Below are positions 53,204 to 61,725 of a stretch of 64,000 nucleotides of DNA, piece by piece. The notes beneath the pieces were generated by a model, which was not told where the DNA came from, did not search any database, and worked only from the letters and a program-made list of their open reading frames with translations. The position numbers and the translations under genes were made by a program. The DNA lies in NCBI RefSeq assembly GCF_002160015.1, contig NZ_NFJT01000009.1, forward strand, positions 42,495 to 106,494, in the 5' to 3' direction. The number at the start of each line of letters is the position of its first letter. Within the stretch, counting starts at the first letter, position 1. The DNA comes from Anaerofilum sp. An201. Its GTDB lineage: Bacteria; Bacillota; Clostridia; Oscillospirales; Ruminococcaceae.

Positions 53204-54361
53204 ATGAAAAAGAATTTATATGTGATGTATGCCATTGCTCTGCTGCAGGGAATGGTGTTTTACGGGCCGATTGCCACCCTGTACCGGCAGGCGCAGGGGG
53301 TAACGGTGTTTCAGATCACGCTGATCGAGGGCATTTCGCTGGGTCTGGCGATCCTGCTGGAAATTCCCTGGGGGATTGCGGCGGACAAAATCGGATACCG
53401 CAAAACCATCATCTTCTGCAGCGGGCTGTATTTTGTTTCCAAGATCGTCTTCTGGAAAGCCACCGGGTTCGGCGGTTTTCTGGCCGAACGCATTCTGCTC
53501 AGTGTGGTGGAAGCGGGCTTTTCGGGTGTGGACACCAGTATTCTGTACCTGTCCTGCCAGGGGAAAAACAGCCAGAAGGTGTTCGGCATCTACAACAGCA
53601 TGAGCATGGCCGGGCTGCTGCTGGCCGCGGCGGTGTTCTCGGTGTTTGTGCGGGACAACTATTCTCTGGCAGGTTTTCTGACGGTGGTCAGCTATGGTCT
53701 GGCCGCCCTGCTCTCGCTGGGGCTCACAGAGGTCAAACAAGCCGCCTCTGCTGCCGCTCCCGCGGAGCCTTTCCGCGCCACCCTGCACAGGACGCTTGGC
53801 AACCGGACAATGCTTTTGTTTCTGGCTGCGGTCGCCTTCCTCACCGAAGCGCACCAGACCATCACGGTCTTTCTCAACCAGCTGCAATACGAGCGCTGCG
53901 GTCTTTCCAGCACGGCGATCGGTGTGCTGTATATCGCGGCCACAGTGCTGGGGATGCTGGGGTTTTGCTCCGCCCCCCTCACAAAGCGGATGGGGACGCG
54001 CGTTTTCTGCCTGCTTTTCTGTGGGCTTGCAGCGGCAGCCTGTCTGGTGCTGGGAGCAACGCAGACGGCATTCCCGGCGGTTGTCGGCATATTGACCCTG
54101 CGCATCTCCAACACACTGTTTCAGCCGTTTCGGGCGCAGCTGCAAAACCGGCAGATTCAAACCGAAAACCGCGCCACAGCGCTCAGTATCCATGCCATGA
54201 TCGTCAACTGCATCGCCATTGCAACCAATCTGATCTTCGGCGCGCTGTCGGATTGGAGCCTGCCGGCGGCGTTTTTCTTCGGCGCGGGGATCTGTGTGTG
54301 CAGCCTGCTTTTGTTCTCGCTGTGGCACAAAAGGAACCTGTCCGCGGAACAAGCCCGGTGA
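53204..54361 (+). CDS. major facilitator superfamily transporter
   Basis: A 385-residue protein with about twelve membrane spans. The loop 2-3 signature is WGIAADKIGYRKTII, the MFS motif A (G-x-x-x-D-x-x-G-x-R-x). The first span begins YVMYAIALLQGMVFYGP and a central hydrophilic loop lies near residue 190. Sequence features fit the drug/metabolite exporters of small size, but the substrate is not evident. Start at 53204 with AGGAAGGA; longer in-frame starts lie in the leader RNA and lack support. Monocistronic. Confidence 0.9.
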   Translation: MKKNLYVMYAIALLQGMVFYGPIATLYRQAQGVTVFQITLIEGISLGLAILLEIPWGIAADKIGYRKTIIFCSGLYFVSKIVFWKATGFGGFLAERILLSVVEAGFSGVDTSILYLSCQGKNSQKVFGIYNSMSMAGLLLAAAVFSVFVRDNYSLAGFLTVVSYGLAALLSLGLTEVKQAASAAAPAEPFRATLHRTLGNRTMLLFLAAVAFLTEAHQTITVFLNQLQYERCGLSSTAIGVLYIAATVLGMLGFCSAPLTKRMGTRVFCLLFCGLAAAACLVLGATQTAFPAVVGILTLRISNTLFQPFRAQLQNRQIQTENRATALSIHAMIVNCIAIATNLIFGALSDWSLPAAFFFGAGICVCSLLLFSLWHKRNLSAEQAR

Positions 54362-54462
54362 TCTTTGCCGCCCCAAGTGCATACGTGATACACAAAGCGC
54401 CCCTTCCAATTCCCGTATGGGTTTTGGAGGGGGCGCTGCATGGTTTGTCTGTACAAAAGCAG

Positions 54463-54507
54463 AAACAAAGAGGGGAGACAGCCTCCGAAAAAGGCCGCCT
54501 CCCCTTT
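54463..54507 (-). terminator. terminator after the 5'-nucleotidase gene
   Basis: On the minus strand AGGGGAG pairs with CTCCCCT around an inner GCC/GGC, followed by CTTTGTTT. A further GC-rich hairpin at 54397-54437 (GCGCCCC...GGGGCGC) could serve the plus-strand MFS gene, though it lacks a T-run. Confidence 0.65.
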
Positions 54508-54532
54508 CTCTGTCATTGGAATGCGGTGAAAA

Positions 54533-56422
54533 TCAGTCGTGGATGCGCTTGCGGATCACGACCGCGCCAACGCCGAAGAGCAGCAGCGCCGCACACACCA
54601 CAACCGGCTGCTGTACGTCGCCGGTGGCGGGCAGGGTGATCTGCGGATCGGAGGGGGCGGGCTGTGCGGTGGGCGCAGCCGTAGGTGCGGCAGTGGGGAC
54701 AGCGGTCGGAGCTGCCGTGGGCGCCGCGGTGGGAGAGGCAGTGGGAGCCGGTGTCGCGGTGGGAACAGGGGCGGTGTTCACCGTGATCCGGCCGGCCGGC
54801 TTGCCGTAGTCCTTCTCCGAGATCACGCCGTTCAGCACGGTGGAGGTGTACTGCACCAGCGCATCCTCCAGCGCCACGCCGGTCTTGTAAACGGGCTTGT
54901 CCAGGAACGCGCCGTATGTATCGCCGCCGGCAGCGGTGAAGTCATTGGTGGCCACCACATATTCGGCATTCAGGTCCAGCGGCTGGCCGTTCACGGTCAC
55001 ATTTTTGATGCGGCTGCCGGGCTTGGCAGGAGCATAGTAGGTGCTGTTGGGGTACATCTCGCCGTTCTCATAGGGAACGGTGGTGTCGATGGTGAACTGC
55101 ACGCCGGACACCTGCGGGAAGGCGCCCACCGCGGTGGGGGTGCAGAAGGTGGCGGCTTCCAGAGCCTCCAGCAGCTCGGCGCCGGTCACGGTCACGGTGG
55201 CGACCTCGTTGCCGAAGGGGAACACCGTTTTCATCGTTTTCATGCTGATATCGCCCACCGGGATGGAGGCGCGGATGCCGCCGCCGTTGGTCAGCGCCAG
55301 ATCCACCTTGTCCTCGCCCAGTGCCTGGCGCGCGCTCCACAGGATGGCGTCGGCGGCGAAGTTGCCCAGGTTGGTCTCCTCGGTGCGCACGCCGGGATCG
55401 CGCTCGCCGTTCAGCAGCACTTCGGTCTTGGCGAACACCTTGCCCAGCTCCTGCTCCACCTCGGCGTTCACCGCCTCAATGGCGGCCAGCACGTCGGGAT
55501 CGCTGCCGGTGTAGTCCAGCACGGTCTGGTCGCCCTCGGTCGTGGAGCTCAGCAGGCGCGCCGTTTCGGTGTCGGAGGCGGCGTCGTACACCACCACGCC
55601 GATGTTGTTCAGGTATTCGCCGGTGGACACCCGCAGCGTGTCGCCGTGGCTGGTGTCGCCCTCCGGCAGGGTGGTGTGGCTGTGGCCGTCCACCATCAGG
55701 TCGATGCCGGTCACATGGTCCAGCAGGTCCACCGAGCGGTTGGGCGCGCTCTCGGCGCTGTCGCCCAGATGGCTCAGGGCAATGATATAGTCGCAGCCCT
55801 CGGCGTTGAGCTTGTCCACCTGCTGCTGGGCCACGTCATACAGCTCCTGCCCGGCCGCAAAGGAAACGCCCTTCACCTTGTCGGGATGCGCTTTGGTGGC
55901 GGTCTCCGGGGTGGCCAGTCCGAACACGCCCACCTTCAGGCCGCTGTCGGTGGTGAAGACAATGGAATCGTCAAACACCAGCTCGCCGCTCTCGGTGTAG
56001 GTGAGGTTGGCGGCCAGAATGGGGAAGTCGGCGTTCTGCGCCAGTCCTTTCAGGTTGTCCAGTCCCCAGTCGAACTCATGGTTGCCGGTGGCCATCGCGT
56101 CGTAGCCGGCCAGATTCATGAAGTCGATCGCTGTGCTGCCCATGCTCAGGTTCACCAGCGGAGTGCCCTGCGAGGCATCGCCGGCCGAAAGCAGCAGAAC
56201 GTCCGCGCCGGCGGCGGTGAGGTCCTGCTTCAGCTGCGCAACGGCAGCGGTGGTGTACACGCCTTCCAGGTCGCGGCCGTGGGTATCGTTGGTGTGGATG
56301 ACCACCAGCTTGCCCTCCAGATCGGTCAGACCCTCCGGCAGATCGGCGGCCGATACGGGCACGGCCATCAGGACCACACCGGCAGCCAGCAGCCCGGCAA
56401 TCAAACGGTTGGATCGTTGCAT
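54533..56422 (-). CDS. cell wall-anchored 5'-nucleotidase/2',3'-cyclic phosphodiesterase (UshA type)
   Basis: A 629-residue secreted enzyme. Signal peptide about 1-26 (ends SAA). The metallophosphoesterase domain has IHTNDTHGRDLEG, LLSAGDASQGT, ATGNHEFDWGLDNL and VDGHSHTTLPEGD; the C-terminal substrate domain has TNGGGIRASIPVGDIS, FPFGNEVATV and VVATNDFTAAGGDTYG. A Thr/Ala/Pro linker (repeats of APTA) precedes LPATGD, a hydrophobic span and RKRIHD, a sortase signal. It releases nucleosides and phosphate outside the cell. Start at 56422 with an AAGGTGG site; the promoter is 50 bp upstream. Confidence 0.94.
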   Translation of the reverse strand: MQRSNRLIAGLLAAGVVLMAVPVSAADLPEGLTDLEGKLVVIHTNDTHGRDLEGVYTTAAVAQLKQDLTAAGADVLLLSAGDASQGTPLVNLSMGSTAIDFMNLAGYDAMATGNHEFDWGLDNLKGLAQNADFPILAANLTYTESGELVFDDSIVFTTDSGLKVGVFGLATPETATKAHPDKVKGVSFAAGQELYDVAQQQVDKLNAEGCDYIIALSHLGDSAESAPNRSVDLLDHVTGIDLMVDGHSHTTLPEGDTSHGDTLRVSTGEYLNNIGVVVYDAASDTETARLLSSTTEGDQTVLDYTGSDPDVLAAIEAVNAEVEQELGKVFAKTEVLLNGERDPGVRTEETNLGNFAADAILWSARQALGEDKVDLALTNGGGIRASIPVGDISMKTMKTVFPFGNEVATVTVTGAELLEALEAATFCTPTAVGAFPQVSGVQFTIDTTVPYENGEMYPNSTYYAPAKPGSRIKNVTVNGQPLDLNAEYVVATNDFTAAGGDTYGAFLDKPVYKTGVALEDALVQYTSTVLNGVISEKDYGKPAGRITVNTAPVPTATPAPTASPTAAPTAAPTAVPTAAPTAAPTAQPAPSDPQITLPATGDVQQPVVVCAALLLFGVGAVVIRKRIHD

Positions 56423-56473
56423 TGTGTTTCCACCTTTCTGTGCGGCAGAGCGCCGCATTGTTTTGATGCCCAA

Positions 56474-56502
56474 ATGATACCATATTTCAATGTGTGTTTC
56501 AA
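56474..56502 (-). promoter_or_regulatory. sigma-A promoter of the 5'-nucleotidase gene
   Basis: On the minus strand TTGAAA (56502-56497), 17 bases, TATCAT (56479-56474). It is back to back with the promoter at 56542-56570, only 39 bp apart. Confidence 0.82.
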
Positions 56503-56541
56503 TTGGAAAGACCAACAATTTTTCACATCTTTTACATACTT

Positions 56542-56570
56542 TTGACAAAGTCCGCGCGATGTATTATAAT
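56542..56570 (+). promoter_or_regulatory. consensus sigma-A promoter of the LTA-synthase-like gene
   Basis: TTGACA (56542-56547), 17 bases, TATAAT (56565-56570): perfect consensus in both boxes and spacing, 40 bp before the start codon. Confidence 0.93.
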
Positions 56571-56610
56571 ACAAAATTCGGAACATGAATCACAAAAAAG
56601 GGGAAAAGAA

Positions 56611-58413
56611 ATGAAACAGCAATTTCTGGCAGGCCTGTCCCGCGTGCGGCGTTCCACTGTGGTGATGCTGCTGGCCGGGCCGGTGCTTGCGTTTTATCTG
56701 TCCCAGTTCATCCTGGGCGGATGGCTGTGGCAGTATGGGCTGTCGCTGGTGCTCGCCAACAGCATCTGCTACGGCGCCATCTACTATCTGCTGTGCGCGC
56801 TCACCGGCCGTGTAGCGCTCAGCTTTGTGCTCATCCAGCTGATCGCCGGCATTTGGGCGGCGGCGAATCACTTTGTCTCGGCATTCCGCGGCACGCCGGT
56901 GCTGCCCTGGGACTTCTCGGCGCTGGGCACCGCCGCCGCGGTGGCGGGCAGCTACAGCTTTGTGCCCACCTGGCAGATGCTGGTCGTGGTGCTGATCCTG
57001 GCGGCCGAGATGGTGCTGCTGCGCCGCCGCCTGTTCACCCGCCGTCCCGCCGCGCGCTGGATGTCCCGCACCGCGGCAGTCTGTGCGGGTGTGCTGTGCG
57101 TGCTGGCGGCCCGTCCTGCGGTGCTGAGCAGGCTGAACGTCAAAACCGATGTCTGGGACCCCTCCAAGGCCTACCGCGAGACCGGCGCACTGGCCTCCTT
57201 TATCTGCAACACAGCCTTTATGCAGGTGGAGAAACCGGATGGCTATTCCGCCGAAACGGTGGATCAGCTGCTGGAAGCGCAGCCGGAGCTGCCGGTGGCC
57301 GGCGATCCGCCCGAGCGTCCCAATGTGATCGCCATCATGAACGAATCCTGGGCCGATTTTGAGGAATGGGGCAACCTGTCGCTGTCCGAGAGCGTCACCG
57401 ACTACATCCGCGGGCTGGACAACGCCATCTTCGGCCACGCCTACACCTCGGTGTTCGGCGCGGGCACCAGCGCCAGCGAGTTCGAGTTCCTCACCGGCAA
57501 CTCGATGGCCTTCCTGCCGTCCGGCAGCATCCCGTACCAGCAGTACATTCTGGGCCCGTCCGATTCGCTCGCCTCGCTGCTCGCGGAGCAGGGCTACCGC
57601 ACGCTGGCGGTGCATCCGGGCGAGCGCACCTCCTGGCAGCGCAACCAGGCCTATCCGCGGCTCGGCTTCGACGAGTTCAAGTGCGCGGAGGACCTCGACG
57701 TCCCGGTCACCGAGGAGCACGGCTATATCAGCGACGACACCTCCTTCCGGCAGATCATCTGGGAGTTCGAGCACAAAGCGCCGAACGAGCGCCTGTTTTT
57801 GTTCAACGTCACCATCCAGAACCACGGCGCCTACACGGTGCCCGACTATCCCGCCACCGTCCAGCTCACCGACCAGCCGGGCAAATACCCGATGGCCGAG
57901 CAGTACCTCACGCTGGCCAACAAGTCGGACGAGGCCTTCCGGCTGCTGGTGGACTACTTCTCGGCCCAGACCGAGCCCACCATCCTCCTGATGTTCGGCG
58001 ACCATCAGCCGTCGGTGGAGCAGGAGTTTCTGGACATGGCCTACGGCGTCACCCAGGACGGGATGACGATGGAGCAGTATATGGGCAAATTCCGGGTGCC
58101 GTTCGTCATCTGGGCGAACTATCCGCTGCCGCAGGACGAACTGAACGACACCAGCCTGAATTTCCTGTCGCAGTACCTGCTGCAGTACGCCGGGCTTCCG
58201 GCCGCGCCCTACACCCGGTATCTGCATCAGCTGCAAACGCAGCTGCCCGCCATCACCTTTGTGGGCTACACCGATGCCGACGGCAACGCGTACAGCCATC
58301 TGGAAACCAACGACTATACCAACCTGATCCGTCAGTATCAGACCGTGCAGTACAACAATCTGTTCGGCAGCAGCGAGCGGCAGAACGAGCTGTTCGCGCT
58401 GGCAGCTTCCTGA
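56611..58413 (+). CDS. LTA synthase-family phosphoglycerol transferase
   Basis: A 600-residue membrane enzyme. Five hydrophobic spans lie in residues 1-185. The external sulfatase-fold domain has NVIAIMNESWADFEEWG (metal Glu), FGAGTSASEFEFLTGNS with the expected catalytic Thr (T286), LAVHPGERTSWQRN, FLFNVTIQNHGAY and LLMFGDHQPSVEQEF (metal Asp-His). It should transfer glycerol phosphate from phosphatidylglycerol to a teichoic acid or glycan. The start at 56611 follows AAAGGGGAAAAG. It is monocistronic, followed by a strong terminator. Confidence 0.93.
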   Translation: MKQQFLAGLSRVRRSTVVMLLAGPVLAFYLSQFILGGWLWQYGLSLVLANSICYGAIYYLLCALTGRVALSFVLIQLIAGIWAAANHFVSAFRGTPVLPWDFSALGTAAAVAGSYSFVPTWQMLVVVLILAAEMVLLRRRLFTRRPAARWMSRTAAVCAGVLCVLAARPAVLSRLNVKTDVWDPSKAYRETGALASFICNTAFMQVEKPDGYSAETVDQLLEAQPELPVAGDPPERPNVIAIMNESWADFEEWGNLSLSESVTDYIRGLDNAIFGHAYTSVFGAGTSASEFEFLTGNSMAFLPSGSIPYQQYILGPSDSLASLLAEQGYRTLAVHPGERTSWQRNQAYPRLGFDEFKCAEDLDVPVTEEHGYISDDTSFRQIIWEFEHKAPNERLFLFNVTIQNHGAYTVPDYPATVQLTDQPGKYPMAEQYLTLANKSDEAFRLLVDYFSAQTEPTILLMFGDHQPSVEQEFLDMAYGVTQDGMTMEQYMGKFRVPFVIWANYPLPQDELNDTSLNFLSQYLLQYAGLPAAPYTRYLHQLQTQLPAITFVGYTDADGNAYSHLETNDYTNLIRQYQTVQYNNLFGSSERQNELFALAAS

Positions 58414-58424
58414 TTTTACGCACG

Positions 58425-58472
58425 AAAAAGGCTCTGCCCTCCGGCAAAACGCGCCGGCGGCAGAGCCTTTTT
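58425..58472. terminator. bidirectional terminator between converging genes
   Basis: AAAAAGGCTCTGCC and GGCAGAGCCTTTTT form a 14-bp stem enclosing a smaller CCGGC/GCCGG hairpin. T-runs on both strands suit termination of both the LTA-synthase-like gene and blaR1-like gene, whose stops are 12 and 6 bp away. Confidence 0.92.
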
Positions 58473-58477
58473 GTTTG

Positions 58478-60229
58478 TCACAAATCAATCTGGCGGTCGG
58501 TCATCTCGCGGAGCATGCCGTAGCCGTGCCCCAGCTCTCCCTCCAGCGCCTGGGCCAGATAATGGTCGAACCAGTCCTGCCCGGTGGCGTAGGCGGCGGT
58601 GTCCTCGATTTCCAGAATTTCACAGCAGACGATTGACAGGATCTGTCCTTCCAGCCCGTCCTGTCCGCCGCGCAGGAAGGTTTCAAAGGCGTACAGCAGG
58701 GTGGTGTCGCCGTACATCACAAGGCGGTCGTAAGCTTTCCGGTGCTCCTCAATGTAGCTGCCCGGTGCGGACGCATAGGCGGGGGAGGAGGCGATCTCCT
58801 CCACCAGGGCGTCCATCTCGGCGAGGAATTCCGCCTCCTGCCCGGCGGCCGTTTCCACCCGGCGGTCGATGCGGCCCAGCAGGGCGTCCAGTCGATCGGC
58901 CGTGCCGCTCTCGCTCCACAGGTCAACGCCCACGACCGTCTCCGCGTTTTCCCGGGAAAAGGAGAGCAGGAGCGGTTCTTCGCCGCCGTCGTTCAGCACA
59001 AAGCGCACCTGCCGCAGATTGTGCACCAGCGCAAACAGGGTGCAGGCGCTCTTGTTCAGCTGCTGTACCGTCTCGTGTTCCCGGGCGAAATAGTACATGG
59101 TCGGCTGCGCAGGAGTTTTGAATTCCAGGTCGATATAGAACGGCTCCTGCCTGTCCTGGAAGGAAAATTCCTGAAATACAAAGCCTTCGGGGAACTGCAG
59201 TTCGGCCAGGATCCCCTCGATCGCCGCGGTGTTGCCGGTGTATTGCGTGCGGCAGGAATACAGCGTTTCGGCGTTGGGATGGTCGTAGACGATCGCCGCC
59301 CGGGGCACCGTCAAAAACCCCAGCGCCACCGCGCTGCACACGAGCACCGCCGCCGCGCTCACCCACAGAGCGGGTTTTTTGCTGCGCAGCACCGCCTTCA
59401 CGCGGGTTTTCACATCGCGTTCGCCGAACGCCAGCGGGGCCATCGGCAGGCGCCGGCCGGTGCTGCATGCCAGCAGCGCATGGGCATAGCAGCGCTTTTC
59501 CTCCAGGCTCATCTCCCGGGCGGTGCGCTCGTCGCAGGCGAGCTCCAGATCCCGGCAGAACAGGAAGTACGCCAGCCACAAGAGCGGCTGAAACCAGTAC
59601 ACTGCCAGCAGCACAAAGCCCAGCATCTTCCACCAGTGGTCCCTGTGGCGCAGATGCGCGAATTCGTGCGCCAGCACACAGTCCCGTTCCGCGCCGCCGA
59701 GATGGGAAGGCAGATAGATGCGCGGGCGCAGCAGACCGAACAGGAACGGCGTGCCGATCTCGTCGCTGACCCACACCGGTTCTTCCAGCACGGCGGCGGT
59801 GCGCAGCTTCCAGCGCAGCCGCAGGCTGCTCACCAGGACGTATCCCAGCAGCACCGCGACCCCGGCCAGCCAGATCCAGGCCAGACGCTCCATCCAGATC
59901 GCGCCGGTGTTGGCGGGGACGGTCACGCCCTCATAATAGCGGTCGGCCAGATATTCGTTCACCCGCCCGTCCACGGCGGGGATGCCGGATTCCACCCTGA
60001 ACGAAGGCCCCGACAGGACCAGGTCGGGCAGCATCTGCGGGCTGGGCAGCAGGCTGAAAACGCTCTGGATGGAAAAGGGGAACACCAGCCGCAGCGCCAC
60101 CAGCGCCCACAGCCCGCACCGCGCAGACTTGGGCAGACGGCGCAGCACGGCGCGCAGGAGCACCACCGCCAGCACCATCCAGCCGGCCATCGCCGCGAGG
60201 TTCACCGCGTTCAGAAACAGGGAAGCCAT
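58478..60229 (-). CDS. BlaR1/MecR1-type M56 membrane metallopeptidase (signal transducer)
   Basis: A 583-residue protein. The N-terminal third has membrane spans and the zinc protease motif HEFAHLRHRDH (H188-E-F-A-H192), then LACDERTAREM with the third ligand Glu. About 300 residues of external domain follow another span (ALWVSAAAVLVCSAVALG); it reads like a DUF4825-type domain (YSCRTQYTGNTAAIEGIL) and has no SxxK penicillin-binding motif. It would sense an external signal and cut the BlaI-type repressor. Its start is 4 bp behind blaI. Confidence 0.92.
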   Translation of the reverse strand: MASLFLNAVNLAAMAGWMVLAVVLLRAVLRRLPKSARCGLWALVALRLVFPFSIQSVFSLLPSPQMLPDLVLSGPSFRVESGIPAVDGRVNEYLADRYYEGVTVPANTGAIWMERLAWIWLAGVAVLLGYVLVSSLRLRWKLRTAAVLEEPVWVSDEIGTPFLFGLLRPRIYLPSHLGGAERDCVLAHEFAHLRHRDHWWKMLGFVLLAVYWFQPLLWLAYFLFCRDLELACDERTAREMSLEEKRCYAHALLACSTGRRLPMAPLAFGERDVKTRVKAVLRSKKPALWVSAAAVLVCSAVALGFLTVPRAAIVYDHPNAETLYSCRTQYTGNTAAIEGILAELQFPEGFVFQEFSFQDRQEPFYIDLEFKTPAQPTMYYFAREHETVQQLNKSACTLFALVHNLRQVRFVLNDGGEEPLLLSFSRENAETVVGVDLWSESGTADRLDALLGRIDRRVETAAGQEAEFLAEMDALVEEIASSPAYASAPGSYIEEHRKAYDRLVMYGDTTLLYAFETFLRGGQDGLEGQILSIVCCEILEIEDTAAYATGQDWFDHYLAQALEGELGHGYGMLREMTDRQIDL

Positions 60230-60233
60230 CTCG

Positions 60234-60596
60234 TCACTCCTCCTTGTAGGTGTCGATCATGCGGCGGATCTCGTCGATCTCCCTGTCCGACAGCGACCGC
60301 CGCCGGGAAAAGGCGGCGATAAAGGCGGGCAGCGAGCCGCCGAACGCCTCGTCCACCAGCTCCTCCCCCTGCCGGGCGTAAAAGTCGGAGCGGGAGATGA
60401 CCGATGTCACGATCCCCTTCACATTCTGAAAAATGCCGCGTTCACACAATTTGCGCAGCACGTTGTAGGTGGTGGGCTTTTTCCAGCACAGTTCCCGCTG
60501 GCACAGCTTCACCAGCTCGCCCGAGGGGATGGGCTCGTTTTCCCAGATCAGATCGGCAAAGCGGCTCTCCACCGCGCCCAGTTTTCGTTCTGCCAT
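60234..60596 (-). CDS. BlaI/MecI-family transcriptional repressor
   Basis: A 120-residue winged-helix protein. LGAVESRFADLIWENEPIP and WKKPTTYNVLRKLCERGIF are the DNA-binding helices, and the C-terminal helices (ELVDEAFGGSLPAFIAAF, SLSDREIDEIRRMID) dimerise. It has the region where BlaR1 cleaves (around the Asn/Phe junction) only by analogy. It should bind the dyad at 60640-60656 in its own promoter. No beta-lactamase or PBP2a gene is adjacent. Confidence 0.95.
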   Translation of the reverse strand: MAERKLGAVESRFADLIWENEPIPSGELVKLCQRELCWKKPTTYNVLRKLCERGIFQNVKGIVTSVISRSDFYARQGEELVDEAFGGSLPAFIAAFSRRRSLSDREIDEIRRMIDTYKEE

Positions 60597-60638
60597 ACGA
60601 TCAGCCTCCTTTGTGTTTGTGTCTGTGACCCTGAGATT

Positions 60639-60667
60639 AGTTTATCGTGAATAAACCGCTTTGTCAA
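60639..60667 (-). promoter_or_regulatory. promoter and operator of blaI-blaR1
   Basis: On the minus strand TTGACA (60667-60662), 17 bases, TAAACT (60644-60639). The spacer holds GTTTA-tcgtgaa-TAAAC (60640-60656), a 17-bp dyad that overlaps the -10 box, a natural operator for BlaI autorepression. Confidence 0.82.
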
Positions 60668-60704
60668 GGCCGGACAGCACCGGGAAACGGCCGTCGTGCC
60701 ACAG

Positions 60705-60749
60705 AAAAAACGCCCTGTTTTTGTGCGGAGTGCACAAAACAGGGCGTTT
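60705..60749 (-). terminator. terminator after dnaC
   Basis: On the minus strand AAACGCCCTGTTTTGTGC pairs with GCACAAAAACAGGGCG and is followed by TTTTTT. It is 8 bp past the dnaC stop. Confidence 0.92.
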
Positions 60750-60756
60750 GGCAGAT

Positions 60757-61722
60757 TCATTTTTCCCGCCGGCGCTGGTCGGTGCCGTAGAAGTCCAGCA
60801 CCTCGCAGCTGCCCAGCAGGCGGCTGGCGGTCTTTTCGGTATACCGTGCGCGCAGCACGTCCTCCTTCTGGATATTGGTGGTGTAGATGGTGGGCAGACG
60901 GCGCAGCATGCGGGTGTTCACCAGCTCATACAGCGCGCTGACGGTGTAATTCGTGACGAACTCGGTGCCCAGATCGTCCAGCACCAGCAGCTCCGCCTCC
61001 TGCACGATGCGGGAAAGGTCGCTTTCGGGGGCGTATTTTTCCCGCTCCATCTGGTCGAAAAAGGTGCGGGCGGTCAGGTAGATCACGTCGGCGCCCCGTT
61101 CCAGCACCTCGCCTGCGATCGCAAGCGCCAGATGGGTCTTGCCCAGGCCGGCGGTCCCGGTCATCAAAAGGCTGGGGTTGCGGGTGGAAAACCGCCGGGC
61201 GTAGTCCTTGCAGTAGTTCAGGATCTCGGCCATGTTCTCGCGTGGGTTGCAGTTGTATTCCGGCACAAAGCGGTCGGGGTAGCGGTCCAGTTCGAAGGTG
61301 TCGAACCGGCTCAGCTCCAGCGCCGAGATGCGGCTCAGTTCCCGGCGGCGCAGCGCGCGCGCCTCCAGATGGACGCACCGGCAGGTCTTGCCCTCGTATT
61401 CGCCCTTGTCTTTGCAGAGCGGGCAGGTGTAGGCGGGATGCAGATCGCCGGGGCGGATACCGGCCTGGGAAAGCGCCTGTTCCAGCTGGGCGCGCGCCTG
61501 GGCGGCGGCGTCCTGCGCGGCTTTGGCCTCGTCGGGGCCGCCCACCAGACGGGCGCGCCCGGCCGCCGCTTCGGCAAGGGCCTGCCGGCGCAGCAGGGCG
61601 TCCAGGCCGGGGATCTCCTCTCTGGCCCGCTCCATCGTCCGGGTGGCCAGCGTCACCGCCTTCTGGCGGCGGCTCTGCACCTGGCGCAGTGCCTGTGCAT
61701 ACAGCTGCTGACGGGTCTGCAT
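60757..61722 (-). CDS. dnaC: DnaC/DnaI-type replicative helicase loader
   Basis: A 321-residue AAA+ protein. The N-terminal half is helical with a zinc-binding-like YTCPLCKDKGEYEGKTCRC. The ATPase has GTAGLGKTHLALAIAG (K195 in Walker A), Walker B LLVLDDLGTEFVT and the sensor IYTTNIQKEDV. It loads DnaB helicase at replication origins or restart sites, and partners with DnaD. Start has GAGGAGGA 4-5 bases upstream; the dnaD stop is 4 bp before it. Confidence 0.93.
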   Translation of the reverse strand: MQTRQQLYAQALRQVQSRRQKAVTLATRTMERAREEIPGLDALLRRQALAEAAAGRARLVGGPDEAKAAQDAAAQARAQLEQALSQAGIRPGDLHPAYTCPLCKDKGEYEGKTCRCVHLEARALRRRELSRISALELSRFDTFELDRYPDRFVPEYNCNPRENMAEILNYCKDYARRFSTRNPSLLMTGTAGLGKTHLALAIAGEVLERGADVIYLTARTFFDQMEREKYAPESDLSRIVQEAELLVLDDLGTEFVTNYTVSALYELVNTRMLRRLPTIYTTNIQKEDVLRARYTEKTASRLLGSCEVLDFYGTDQRRREK

Positions 61723-61725
61723 GGC

